Numbered from the stretch's first letter, positions 20,401-30,265 are shown. The stretch: DNA of 64,000 nucleotides from Craspedostauros australis (GCA_026770025.1 JAMXDE010000061.1:186001-250000), one strand, 5' to 3'. Made by a program: numbers and translations. The notes: generated by a model from the sequence alone, not told the origin.

Positions 20401-23400
20401 CCTCCCTGCGCGATGGTGGGACTGAGTCTCGCAAGTTGGCCTTCTCCATATTGTTCTGGCCTTCTCTTGGTGCATCAGTTGCAGCACTTGTTGGTTGAGC
20501 TGTTGGTGGTGCAGAGACTTCATCCGGCACTGGTGCAGTATCTGATGGTGATGGTGGGAGCTCCGGTCCAAGTTCCACAGGAAGCGGCTCTGATGGTCGA
20601 TGATCCGCATTTGCTTGCTCTGCGAGTTGGCGATTCAGATCCTGGTCATGGCTGTCCTGCTCCTCTGTTTCCTGATCCTGCTGCTCGAGGCGTTCCAAAT
20701 CTTCTTCATCAAAAGGGAACTTGTACTCGGTATCTCCAAACAGATTCCTCCATTGATCCGAGTTATAGTTGGGAAGGTTGGATGGATCCAAAGGCACTGT
20801 GGCAAACCAGTCGTCAAACACCACATGAAATTGAGGTGTGATGCTTCCAGTCTTGAGATTCAGAACCAGTGGGACGGTAGAGGAGTGCTTCTCGGAGAGG
20901 CCGACGTGCACAAAACGATCGCTCCGGGCCTTCCATTTTGGAATCTTCTTCCCATCTCCAACTCTGTGATCCAGCACATAAGTGGGGCATCCCCAGACGT
21001 GTAGGTTGTGGAAATGCTTCTGTGGGAAGCGAATTCGGGCAAGGATGTCGAAGGGAGAGAGGCCGTTCGCGAGGTTTGGCAGCCGATTGAAGATGAATGC
21101 GGAATGACGAATTGCCATGGGCCAGAGTGGCACGACGTCCAGTTCGGGCCAGTGCAGAGTGGCATGGAGCATCATGGTTCGAGCGCTTGACACCACGGTA
21201 CGAATGCTTCGTTCGGCGATGCCGTTGTGGTGATGCGCTCCGCGTCCTGCATATCGATGGGATTGATGGAAGTGTCGAAGGTGGTCAGCATAGTCTGATG
21301 AGGTGAATGCCCTTCCATTGTCGCTTTGGTATTGTTGGACAACAATGCCGAGATCTCGACACATGCTCTCGAACTTCTCCTTTGCTCTGATCATGTCTTG
21401 AGAAGATGTAGACAGGACTGGCTCAGCGAAGATGAATCCTGAAGCATGGTCGACGAATACGATGCCGGCTCCGTACATTTCTTCATCGCTCCCTTTTCCA
21501 TATCCCGAGAAGAGTCGTCCCTTTCCACCCCCTTCAAAATGATCCACAGAGACGAGTTGGCCAGGCCGAAGATTACCGAACTTGATGGCTCCCTCTCGAT
21601 CACGTACTGGTCGGTGCAGATGGCCCGGGCTTGAGCGACAGACTTGTTTCCCAAACTGGCATGCTGCGCACTTTAGAAGTGTGGCGAGGCGGGAGGCGCT
21701 TGCTTGTAGCTTGCGTGCGGCTTCGGTGTGCGCCAGGGTTCCCGAACGAAAAAGGTGCTGGATCTTCCGCATGTCATTGTGGCCCAGGCGTTGGTGCCAA
21801 CGCAGCAGCTCCTTCTGTGGTTCGGACAGGTTGCGGTTGGCGGAGGAAACAGTAGTGATGGTTGCATTGAGGGCATGTGGAATGTGCTCGGTCAATGACT
21901 TCATGTTGTATGCCTTGGAAGTTGGAAGCTTGTTCTTGGGATTGATCTTGATGTTGATCTCTCCCTCTCTTCCTTGGACCTTCCACCTGCCATTCACATA
22001 CTGCAGCTCGCCTGGATACATTCTTTCGAACACAGAGGTGCTGATGATCTTTGCATTGCTTCTTGGTACGTAGTACGCTGGGAATTTGAGGCGACGAATG
22101 TTTCCTCTGGTGTCTTGGATGCCCCATTCCACGGTTCCGACCAAGTGGTCAGATCGGCCTCCAAACAGTCCAGTCAGTCTCTTGGCTTGACTCCCAATTG
22201 GACGTCTGGGTTCGGAGACAAAATCGGACTTGTCATGTGAGATGCAGACAGTGGATCCGCTGTCCCAAATAACATCACTCATCATGCTTGTGGGGAGTGA
22301 CTCGGCAAGCTCATCTGGGCTGTGACGGATGGCTGAGAGGCTCTTGATGGAGGATAGTCCATCGTGCGTGCACACGGAGTTGGATGGAAGCGGCTTGCCG
22401 GGATTGAAGTAGGTGTCGAGGATCTGGGCCAGTCTGCCGGTTTGTTTCTCGGTGAGTCGCTGTCGCTGAGCAGGAGCATCAAATACCATCATTCGCTGAC
22501 GCTGATTGCGATGTTTCTTCTTGGATGGTCCTTGCACTTCATGTCGACGAATAGGAACGGCTCTGGTTCCGAACCTGGCACCATGGCTGATGGAATTGGC
22601 TCTTGGCCGTGGGTTGGAGAAAGCCGTGCTTCTGAATCTGTGCTTGTTCGGGTTGTTCTCAAGACCGATCACACGATGACTGCGTCGCCTCAACCCAGCT
22701 GCTCTTGCTCTGGGATGCATGTTGGTTGATGCATGCATTGCAGATACTGGAGGGTCGAAGCGAGAGCGGTGGTGGCGGAGACGAATCGGAGCACAACGAT
22801 GAAAGTTGATCCAATCCTTGGGTTGGGCTCGGTCACGACGGCGACCTTTCTTTTCCCAATAGGCTTCGCAGCGGCGTTGCCAACGAGGCTTGGGAACTGG
22901 ACCATCAGGGTGGCGAGGCATGTCATGGTGCTTGCGTGCCAGGTATGTTGCAGTGACCATCCATGCTGCAATCGAGGCTGTCTCCCACCCATGCATGATT
23001 GCAAAGATGAGGACCTGGATGAGCAGTGGAATGAAAAGAGGAAAGGCACCAATGAGGAGAGCCAATGGACCAAGGTAGGCCTGGATGATTTGGAACCACC
23101 CAGATGGACTTTCTTCCGTCACCTTGTAGACGTGCCATTCGGTGGAATCGAATGTGACTGTGTTGGCAGCGGTCTCGCTCTTGTTCTTGTTCTTGTCCTT
23201 GAAGTCGCTTCTGTGCTCGCTGGTGCCATGGGAGGTGAGCCAACGCTTGCACTTGGCACACCACTTGAAAGTGGAGCTCCTGACAACCTTCTGGTGCGGT
23301 TCACCCTTGGAAGGGGGAACAGAACGCCAACTGGTGTTGGAAGAACCCTTTTTCGCGTTGTTGGAACCCTTCTTGCCTTTACTGCTGTGGTTGAAGCCTG

Positions 23401-24832
23401 CACCTTTCTTCAGATTGGGGCAGTTGGCCTTGACATGACCAGGTTCTCCGCAGTTGTGGCAGATGATGGGCGTCTTTCCACCATTCTGCATCAGGGCCAG
23501 CGCCGTGCTTTCGTCGATCTCGATGCCTCCATTTTCTCCAGAGAGGAAATACCCAGCGTTGCTGTTCTTGCGATTGCGCAAGTAGGAGGCTGCATGCCAT
23601 TGTCCAGCATGGAGCTCTTGCTTGTACAGGTCGGTGGCAAGATTGCAGACATCACGCCAGTGAAGGCGATCCTTCAAGATGCGTCGGTCCTTCTCGGCCT
23701 TGGTGCAGCACCCGATTTGGATCAGCACTTCCTTGAGGTTGCCGAGTTTGCTGTGGAGACCAAAGCGGTAGCGCTCCCCGGATGTGCCAGAGCCGCCAGC
23801 AGAGAGAAACTTGGTGAGGATGTCTGCAGTGAGGGCATGGTCGTATTGACCAGCATCTTCGAGAACTTGGGCGTCCTTGCGGGTGTCATCAGCAAACTTC
23901 TTGATGTTCTCACCGGCGTAGGTCTTGGGAGTGCGACGGCGGATGTTCTGCTTGATGCGATCATACTTGTCAAATGTGGTGGTTCGCAAGTCCTCGATCA
24001 GCTCCATCCAAAGAATGACAAAATCCTCACGTTGATCCGGATGGACCCGCGCCAAGATGTCGTCCTTCAGGCTTGGCTGGAGAGAGTTGAGGAGAAAGCG
24101 GCAGGCGGTGACGTTGTTGCGGCAGTCGTACTCATCAAAATGGCTTGCCATTTCGGTTGCTTCTTCCATGATGGTCTTTTGGTTGAAGCGGTACGGGTGG
24201 GCAACGACGCTGGTCGTGTCTTCGGGGTCGGATGGCTCCTTGAGGTAGGAGATGGTGTCGAGCCCTCTGGCTTTGAGTTCGGACATGAAATCGCGCTGGA
24301 AGGCTTGGAGATCACTCTGGCGGTGGAACTTGGGTTCAAGGCCCTTCTCCATGTCAGGTTGGCTCTTGACATCGGCTCCGCTTGCAGTGGAGCGCTTCTG
24401 GAGAACGTAGAGGTAGGTGTTGGGCTCGTCAACAAGCCCAGACCAGTCAGCTTTGGGCTTTCCCCCAGTGAAGGGGAACCAGTTCTTTCCCACCTTGACG
24501 ATGTTGCCCATCACCGGCTTGGTTGGGCGATTGGCGAGTTCGCGTTCCGTCTCGGCTGCGGTGCGGCCCAGTTCGAAGATTTCCTGGGAGGTGTTGACAC
24601 CAGAGACCTCGGTTTGAAGGAGACGCTCATGGGCTTCCTCCCTCTCAGTCAGATTTGCGAGTCGTTCTTGAAGGACTTGGCTCGCTTCGTTCAGTTGTTG
24701 TTGCTGGGCCAGAAGGCGGGCCTGCATCTGGCTGAGTTGTTCCAAGGTCGCTGCTTGAGTGGCAGCTACCTCGGCTTGAGTTGTGGTGGCTCCACCTTGG
24801 GTGACGGTGGCCTCCGGTTGATCATCCGCCAT
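17468..24832 (-). CDS. Copia gag-pol polyprotein
   Basis: A 2454-aa single reading frame with no frameshift or internal stop. Gag region: Q-rich coiled coil (about 20-75), CCHC zinc knuckle (CHNCGEPGHVKANC, 458-471) and a second Cys/His cluster (C525, C528, H535, H540). A hydrophobic stretch at about 585-632 could be one or two membrane spans and is unusual for Copia. Protease: DSGS at 857-860. Integrase: HHCC (H1013, H1018, C1055, C1058) and the D1097/D1171/E1207 catalytic set. A roughly 590-residue acidic linker then precedes reverse transcriptase (SIDFVSAF near 2041-2048, YVDD at 2124-2127). RNase H follows with D2291, the STTEAEYAALS block near 2338-2348 and D2384. All catalytic motifs seen are intact, so the element looks autonomous. 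Confidence 0.95.
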   Translation of the reverse strand: MADDQPEATVTQGGATTTQAEVAATQAATLEQLSQMQARLLAQQQQLNEASQVLQERLANLTEREEAHERLLQTEVSGVNTSQEIFELGRTAAETERELANRPTKPVMGNIVKVGKNWFPFTGGKPKADWSGLVDEPNTYLYVLQKRSTASGADVKSQPDMEKGLEPKFHRQSDLQAFQRDFMSELKARGLDTISYLKEPSDPEDTTSVVAHPYRFNQKTIMEEATEMASHFDEYDCRNNVTACRFLLNSLQPSLKDDILARVHPDQREDFVILWMELIEDLRTTTFDKYDRIKQNIRRRTPKTYAGENIKKFADDTRKDAQVLEDAGQYDHALTADILTKFLSAGGSGTSGERYRFGLHSKLGNLKEVLIQIGCCTKAEKDRRILKDRLHWRDVCNLATDLYKQELHAGQWHAASYLRNRKNSNAGYFLSGENGGIEIDESTALALMQNGGKTPIICHNCGEPGHVKANCPNLKKGAGFNHSSKGKKGSNNAKKGSSNTSWRSVPPSKGEPHQKVVRSSTFKWCAKCKRWLTSHGTSEHRSDFKDKNKNKSETAANTVTFDSTEWHVYKVTEESPSGWFQIIQAYLGPLALLIGAFPLFIPLLIQVLIFAIMHGWETASIAAWMVTATYLARKHHDMPRHPDGPVPKPRWQRRCEAYWEKKGRRRDRAQPKDWINFHRCAPIRLRHHRSRFDPPVSAMHASTNMHPRARAAGLRRRSHRVIGLENNPNKHRFRSTAFSNPRPRANSISHGARFGTRAVPIRRHEVQGPSKKKHRNQRQRMMVFDAPAQRQRLTEKQTGRLAQILDTYFNPGKPLPSNSVCTHDGLSSIKSLSAIRHSPDELAESLPTSMMSDVIWDSGSTVCISHDKSDFVSEPRRPIGSQAKRLTGLFGGRSDHLVGTVEWGIQDTRGNIRRLKFPAYYVPRSNAKIISTSVFERMYPGELQYVNGRWKVQGREGEINIKINPKNKLPTSKAYNMKSLTEHIPHALNATITTVSSANRNLSEPQKELLRWHQRLGHNDMRKIQHLFRSGTLAHTEAARKLQASASRLATLLKCAACQFGKQVCRSSPGHLHRPVRDREGAIKFGNLRPGQLVSVDHFEGGGKGRLFSGYGKGSDEEMYGAGIVFVDHASGFIFAEPVLSTSSQDMIRAKEKFESMCRDLGIVVQQYQSDNGRAFTSSDYADHLRHFHQSHRYAGRGAHHHNGIAERSIRTVVSSARTMMLHATLHWPELDVVPLWPMAIRHSAFIFNRLPNLANGLSPFDILARIRFPQKHFHNLHVWGCPTYVLDHRVGDGKKIPKWKARSDRFVHVGLSEKHSSTVPLVLNLKTGSITPQFHVVFDDWFATVPLDPSNLPNYNSDQWRNLFGDTEYKFPFDEEDLERLEQQDQETEEQDSHDQDLNRQLAEQANADHRPSEPLPVELGPELPPSPSDTAPVPDEVSAPPTAQPTSAATDAPREGQNNMEKANLRDSVPPSRREAAHDDKGDDNDNIPLPSDDQDTMDHDRPSVETPDASSAKAQPETSPIASNPAPQQRERRRRNRQQQPVRRSARIEARRSNPRKRAPPQRLEYSQMGGMAQAFVCQPIHQTSPSIDAVTAAHLSSSILSAIELLKGANGSNSPITEPLHSIEEAAIHMTTSMSELEKLKQDSCGRINPHIAQVDSNARARLTAAEEAACDMIRTALSTLALYDSPDNHFRWQIADMSETIYAVHGRLLQQDWSDNDDIDEGGDRIMVHMAVQDDGRDPDRRDDQQEEEFALPQDLQNEIDQLANLLTALHIIEHYGLDAYSTNFDFDELRDWWTQVAAGHNIDPPEGLPRVSPNGEENSQSNASRSSDNPDSNMPDSAEQDTSDHDPDDVEQCLWIDSIPQLADPSMTACDTNGAEEYAFLTMNEDGESDPSGRSISGSEAVFLMSNGHLELSEGPSSFKASPTDPDTLSFDEAMKDEDREKWMEAAKKEVTDLVSKGTWVEVSKAEAVGKIAPGTWVFRRKRRPDGSIKKHKARFCVRGDLVDETESTLAPVVAWPSVRVFLITAILLGWVTVSIDFVSAFVQAAIHRDIYIHLPRGFRSTNGPNVCLKLRKSLYGLTVAPRLWHEHLLRALTAEGFKASEQDPCLFLRPGMMLALYVDDAGIAAPHEKDIDDFIQSMTRRGFELTKEGTFNEFLGIKLDKNRDGSIHMSQQGLIDKIIAATGMEACNPNWIPATKAALGSDPDGEAMKESWNYRSIIGMLLYLATNTRPDIAFAVSQAARFSHSPKQSHARALKTIVRYLARTKAQGTIIRPSGKLDLQCYVDADFAGLHHREPDDNPTSVKSRTGYIIILGGCPLIWRSKLQTEIALSTTEAEYAALSMAMRALIPLQQLIREVAARTGLKQELLTHLQCTVFEDNNACISLATKHHITNRTKHFLVKWHFFWYWVKEGFIKIQRVASAEQIADIFTKGSVREIFESLRKLLMGW

Positions 24833-25341
24833 CCTTCAAAAAGCTGCGCTTGGAGAGGTTGCGGATTTCCTGATGAGCAGCTGAGCTGCTGGTTCGCAGA
24901 TGTTCTGCTGGAGTATCGATCGATGGTCGCAACTGCGTTGCGAGTTGTGATTGCTGAGCTTCAGTCAGCAGGTGTCTGGGAGTGAGGCAACTGTGTTGCG
25001 GGCAGTCAGCTGCACTGCTGCGGGTAGATCAGTGGGTGCCTGTGGCAGGAGCAACTGTGTTGCAAGCAGTCAGCTGCGCTGCTGCGGGTAGATCAGCAGA
25101 TGATCGGCTGATTATCGTCGGAGCAACTGCGTTGCTGGCGTTCGGACAGCTGGACTGTCAGTGGGCGGCTTGACTCTTGCTTCCTGCAGTGAAGCTCACA
25201 GGGTCCAAGCCACGGATGCGGGTCGCTGTGGCAGCGACTTGGTTGGATGAGGAAGTCTGAGACTTCGTGGGATCGGTTCTTGCGCTATTGATGAGGCTCT
25301 CTGTCGAATCTTGACTTCAGCGTAAGACCAGGCTCATAACC
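24833..25341 (-). other. Untranslated leader of the Copia element with repeated hairpins
   Basis: The 509 bp between the 5' LTR and the gag start carry four GCAAC-N3-GTTGC dyads at 24929-24941, 24987-24999, 25051-25063 and 25123-25135. Two of them are embedded in longer near-identical repeats that also contain GCAGTCAGCTGC and GGGTAGATCAG. Leaders of LTR elements usually carry packaging and dimerisation signals; that role is inferred. Confidence 0.7.
25328..25341 (-). other. Primer binding site, complementary to a tRNA-Met anticodon arm
   Basis: The + strand reads CCAGGCTCATAACC right up to the LTR edge. This looks like the 5' stem strand (CCAGG), the loop with the CAT anticodon (CTCATAA) and the first two bases of the 3' strand of a tRNA-Met anticodon arm. 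The usual TGGTATCAGAGC site, complementary to the 3' end of initiator tRNA, is absent. Drosophila copia is known to be primed by a cleaved half of initiator tRNA-Met in this way. Confidence 0.65.
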
Positions 25342-26101
25342 AGCGAGAATAGAGGGCAAATGAAGTCCGGTTGTGTCCGGCTTTGCCTTCCAGTGTCGGA
25401 CTTTGGCAGGTCAAAAGGGGAAGTGAAACTGCCAACGTCAGCGCGGTTAAACGTAGTGTGACCACGAACGTAGATGAGACGATTGAGAATGTGTTTTGAG
25501 TTGATTTGGTGGTTGTAAAGCTTGAGTTTTGTAAGATTGTTGTTTTTATGAGATTGTTTTGGTTGAAGGTTGGAGAGGAAAACGAGATGGGCTGGTCATC
25601 ACACTGCTCTGCTGTTGGTTGTCGCTGTTCATGGTCTTGTACATTTGAAAAATTGCTCCACAATCCCCAGGCGATGAAACCACGATGTTTCATCGCTCTT
25701 GGCAGGTTTGAGAGCTGATTCTCCAATTGTTGGAGTGAAGGTGCGACTGTTCCATGTCTTAGTCTTGTTCCAATTTTGCAGGATAGTCTTGCTTTTGATC
25801 CAAGACCGGCACATCCTGCATGGAAGATGTCAGTTTCATACATATGTAATCTTGGAACACATGGCAAAGAGGCAAGTGAGAAGCATCAACTGTGCATGCA
25901 GGATGAGCCATGCACTTGTATTCTTGCAGACAGATGCCTTCACATATGTAGTCTCTTTTGGAGGTAGAGTGCCTGTCCATTTGTTGCTCAATCGTGTGTA
26001 CTGGTGGTAGTACAGACAATTCGGTCACCGGTCAATGGGGACATGAAGGGAAAATACCAATTTTCAGCAATTTTTCAGTGACATCATGGTATATTGCAAC
26101 T
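25342..26101 (-). repeat. LTR (5' LTR in element orientation)
   Basis: Second 760-bp copy. Read on the + strand, it also supplies an ATG at 26086-26088 that is in frame with the downstream half of the host gene. Confidence 0.95.
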
Positions 26102-26106
26102 ATCCT
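26102..26106. repeat. Target-site duplication, right copy
   Basis: ATCCT directly after the LTR, matching 16636-16640. Confidence 0.9.
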
Positions 26107-28494
26107 CGTGAGAGAAGTGGATCGATTCACTATCGCGGCAGAAGAGCCTCGGCCAAGAGGTTTCCATCCAAGTACGTGCATGGGACTGCATTCTCGCATC
26201 AGGCCAACAATGGAGACCATGAACACACGCCCAACATCAATGACAACAACAACGACAATACCAACGGCAACGATAACATCAACGACAATGGTAAAGGCAC
26301 CGGCGGTAATCCAACCGCTGCCCCTCAGTCGAAGATCTCCGAACCTGACCCAGTCGAATTTGAGGAGGACATCTACAGCCTCCTCTTCATCACGAAGGTG
26401 CGGACCAACGCCTTCTGGATCTCCTTCGCCGTCTTCGGCATCCAAATGATGGTCCTCGTCCTGCTCATCCTCGACCTTCTCAACAAGGAGGACGAGTTTG
26501 CTCTCAAGAACCCTCTCAAGGCGCCGCTGGTCAAAAACGACGGAACCGTCATCATGGCGCAGTACATCGCTATCATCATCGCCATCGTCACACAAGACGA
26601 GTTGGTCAATACCATCGGCCTCGTGACCACCTCATTCCACACAAAGGCCCTCAACAAGCAGATATCTGATTTCAAAAGCTCCAACCGTGATGCGAGCATG
26701 ACGGCTATTGTGGACAACGTGCAGTACTGGAGGTTCATCTTGTGCAGCCTGGGCCGCTTCACTGCTGGTCTGCTCACCATCACCACCAGCTTCCTCTTCA
26801 TCGTCCAGTCCGACAACATCCTCGATATGTTCATGAACTTCGCAGCCCTGGAGTTCGTGTCGGAGCTGGACAACATGGCATTCCAGATCGCGACGCAGAA
26901 CTTCTGCGGAAACTCCATGGCACAAGCAGCCGAACTTGTCAAAGGGCTGTCCCTTCCAGTCACGCGACCACATCTGCGTTGGATCCAGCGATCCATCTTC
27001 TTGATCCTGCTGCTGGGTATGGCCAGTGGCCTGGGTGTGCTGCAGAGAAGGCAGGCGAACGGCGTCTTCCTCTACGACAGCTCATGTCTGGACATGTACA
27101 TCACGCTGGGTGACGCCGTCCTGGACCTGCAGCACCCGTTCTACTTCGGCGACACGAAGCGCGACGTATCTCTGTTCGCTGACGACATCCAGAACGCTAC
27201 CCTCTTCAAGAACGATGGTTCAGAGCAGCCAGAGGAGTCTCCCGATCTGGTGTACTCCTTCTTCAGCGGCACCTACAAGACCAACGACAACGACCGACCA
27301 TTCAATCGCAGGCCCGTGTACTACCAAGACGGGCTGAAGGGCGATTCAACTGCCGGCATGTTCTACTACTGCGACGGCGAACAAGCCTGGGTGTTCACGA
27401 TCCCTGCCTTGCACAAGAACATTCCATCCGAATCGTGGCGAGACTGTGAGCACGGCTGGCTGATGCAGTCGCCCATCACAACAGCGGCGAGCTTGGAAGA
27501 TGCCCCGCTGGAAGGATGGAACGTCTGGACAGGCGCAGTCGACAAGATGGACATCCGCATATCCTGCACTCAATGCATCCGAGACTCCGATTGTGGTCTG
27601 CAGAATGGAAGGTGCACCTCAAAAACCCAAGTCTGCGAATGCAACGAAGGTTTCATCGGCCTGCACTGCGAAGAAGATGCACGGCTGTGTCCTGAGATCT
27701 CTTGGATCAAATACGGATCCAGCTCATCAAAGTACAAGCTGCTATCCACCTTCACGCCCCTGCGCAACGCGGATCCGGACGAAAGCAGCGACACGATCTT
27801 CATCTACGGCCGTCCCGCATACGTGGCCCCGGACGACTCTCAGAATCCCGGGCTGACTGGGATCGTTTTTTACACAGGATCCAGGTGGATCGAGGTGCTG
27901 TGGGACAGCAAGGATCTCAACGACATCCAGGACATCGGCGACAATCCGATCCATGCCTTCTGGCATGTGGATCGCGGCAAGGACATGATCGCCTTCAGCG
28001 CGGCGACGGGGAGCTTCTACCCAGCCCACAACCAATGGTTTTTCACGCGCAAGTCCGCATCAACGCGTGATGACTCGCCTGTCCTGGATCAGCTGTTCGG
28101 AATCCACTACGAGGGTGACGAGGTGGCTCTGGAGTGCTCGCAGCCGGTGTACAAGCTCGTCGCCGACACTGAGCCGGATGGAGGCGACTATCTCACGGTG
28201 TGCGGGTTGTTCGGGACGCCGAACGAAAAGACGAAGGTGTGCGATTGCTTCAGGGGGTACAGCGGCGTGCACTGCGAGTTCAGCCCAGCGAGTGAGTACG
28301 TGCTGGAGCAGAGCATCAGCTTCCTGAGAGCAATTGAGAAGCAGGTGGATCCAGACACCGACAAGATACACTCGTATGAACGCAACGCGTTCCACGACAT
28401 GTACTGGTCGCAGTACACGGAACAGGAACTGTACGATGCGCTCTGCCGCGAAGTCAGCAAACATTACGCGTGCTCGTTTGTGGGAGGATTTTAG
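26107..28494 (+). pseudogene. 3' part of the interrupted multi-pass, EGF-bearing membrane protein
   Basis: This encodes 795 residues that follow the 193 residues ending at 16640; one copy of the duplicated ATCCT restores the frame. Whole-protein numbering (988 aa) places hydrophobic spans at about 294-317, 341-356, 400-426 and 489-505. A motif, MNFAALEFVSELDNMAFQIA, lies between the third and fourth. A long probably extracellular part follows, with two EGF-like modules (C680-C714, ending CECNEGFIGLHC, and C892-C916, ending CDCFRGYSGVHC). I recall similar span-plus-motif proteins in stramenopiles but no assigned function. There is no stop or frameshift in this part. Translation from the LTR-derived ATG at 26086 could give a shortened protein that keeps all spans. 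Confidence 0.85.
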
Positions 28495-30265
28495 GAGAGC
28501 GCTTGTTCTGCTGGTAGAGCAATAAAGTATAATTAGGAGAACTCACAGGGGTATCTCGGGATGCGAGTTGTATTCTGCAACAAACCTGTTCGTCCTATCA
28601 CTCGTATAGCAAGACTTCTCCTCTACGACAGTGTCCCATATCATCGTGGAATGAAGCATGCTCTGCGAATGTGTACCTCGCACTCGCATGGTACCATATG
28701 TTTACTCTAACCCCGTTATGGTAGACAGCGGTTTTGCCGCTCTGGTTCTCATTTCGCCGGTTTCACTTCGTTGGCAACATCCGAATCTGGGCGATGTTGA
28801 AGTTCTTCGAAATTTGACTCAACCGATCCAAAACGATCGACGAAAGAAGTGTCAAGTGACGTGTGCGTGGAACGAAGCGAGGTGATGGTGAATTTGCGTG
28901 TGCAGAAACCATGCGCGCAAACCTGGAGCCGTGATGTGATTTGGTTTTGATTTGATGTGTTGACAGCTCCCTTTTGCATTGATGTTGCTGAGCTATCGGC
29001 ACCACGCTAAAACGTATGCGACCAAGTACCACTACAAGTGTTGATGTGGACTGATGGACTTTCCGGAAGGGTCGCAAAGGCTGTCGGCATCGCGTGAGAT
29101 GGCTGGGGATAGATCGAGGAGTGAATGAGGCTCAAAGCGAGGGCCAAAAGTGACAGGAGGATCATTCAAGTTTGCAGAGAGCGCGATCGGTGTTGTTGAC
29201 ACGCAGAACAAAACGTACTTCAAAACACAGATAGGACTGCTACACGTCGAGAGGTTGGCTCATTGGAATAGTACTCGCTTGGTCCCATACTAATACTCAT
29301 ACTGTACACACGGATGGAGTGGTGTTGATGTCATGGATCTATTCTCCAAAGCACGTACTCCACGTCGTCTCAGTTGTTGCGATCGCCATCGTGATTGATG
29401 GCTCCGGACGAGATGCGATCCGAGACGTCAGAACGTTGGCAGGACGGTCACGAATGATGTCATGGGGAGGTCGTACGCACATCTGAGCGTCTGTATCACA
29501 GTTGGCAAAAGTCATGAGAGCAAGTGCGTAGTAGTATGAGCGTTGCATTTGTTTCGGCGCCCACGCACACGGAGACACCTCTGTGATGGTTCGTTGCGTT
29601 GAGAAGCGTCGTTTCAAGATTGTGACGTCGGTATCCGTGATCTCCATGCGCAGAAGCAAGTTGATGCGTATTCACAGGTCGCACGTTGCTCGGAGTGGGT
29701 ACGTGCGTGGGTATCCGTTGATGATCGGCAAGTTCTCATTGCGGGTGAGAAGATTCTGACACCGGGATCGACCAGATGAGTTCTGTCAGCCATCAAGGTC
29801 ACTTCCATTGCGGCAACCTCGGATCTCACGGGCGCGTCCATAGTACCTTGGCAGCCACACGGACGATCGTGGGATGATGCGGAGTTTGCAAGCATTGGTA
29901 GAATAGAATGGAGTAGAGTTGAGGACAGGATGGATTTGTTTGTCTGCTTTGTTGGTTAATAACGCTGTTAGTATGGTGCACTGGATCACACTGCAGTACG
30001 TCTGAGTTGATGTGCATGCATGCATGTCTGCTGCTTTGAGTGCGTTCTCTGATGAAAATTGTGTCCTCTCGTCCGTGTTCGTTGTTGCTGTGCTCTGGGT
30101 TGGCTGCCTACCGCAATCAACGTTGCCAATGATGAGGTTGCCGATGGTGAGGCATCAGAACCCCATCAAGTGGAAGTGAGAGAGTGAGAAGGTTTGGGTA
30201 AACCTTGCAGAGCAAACCCAGCTCGTCTGTAGAGCATGGGTATGGCACCGACAATAAGGCGCCGT
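28495..30265. other. Intergenic, 1.8 kb
   Basis: No gene was supported. Short open frames on the minus strand at 29339-29895 have no protein-like signature. No tRNA or repeat was recognised. Confidence 0.4.

Larger units (their letters stand above)
16641..26101 (-). mobile_element. Complete Ty1/Copia LTR retrotransposon
   Basis: A 9461-bp element on the minus strand: 5' LTR (25342-26101), primer site, 509-bp leader, one 2454-codon gag-pol frame, polypurine tract and 3' LTR (16641-17400). The LTRs are 760 bp each and read the same throughout, so insertion was very recent. Domain order protease-integrase-RT-RNase H defines Copia, and the overall style is like diatom CoDi-type elements (from general knowledge). 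It interrupts the coding exon of a host membrane-protein gene in antisense orientation, with a 5-bp target duplication. Confidence 0.95.

Noticed and set aside
22733..24985. 750-codon open frame on the + strand
   Set aside because: Antisense shadow of the Copia gag-pol gene; leucine/valine-rich with no domain, while the minus strand carries clear Gag and zinc-knuckle motifs.
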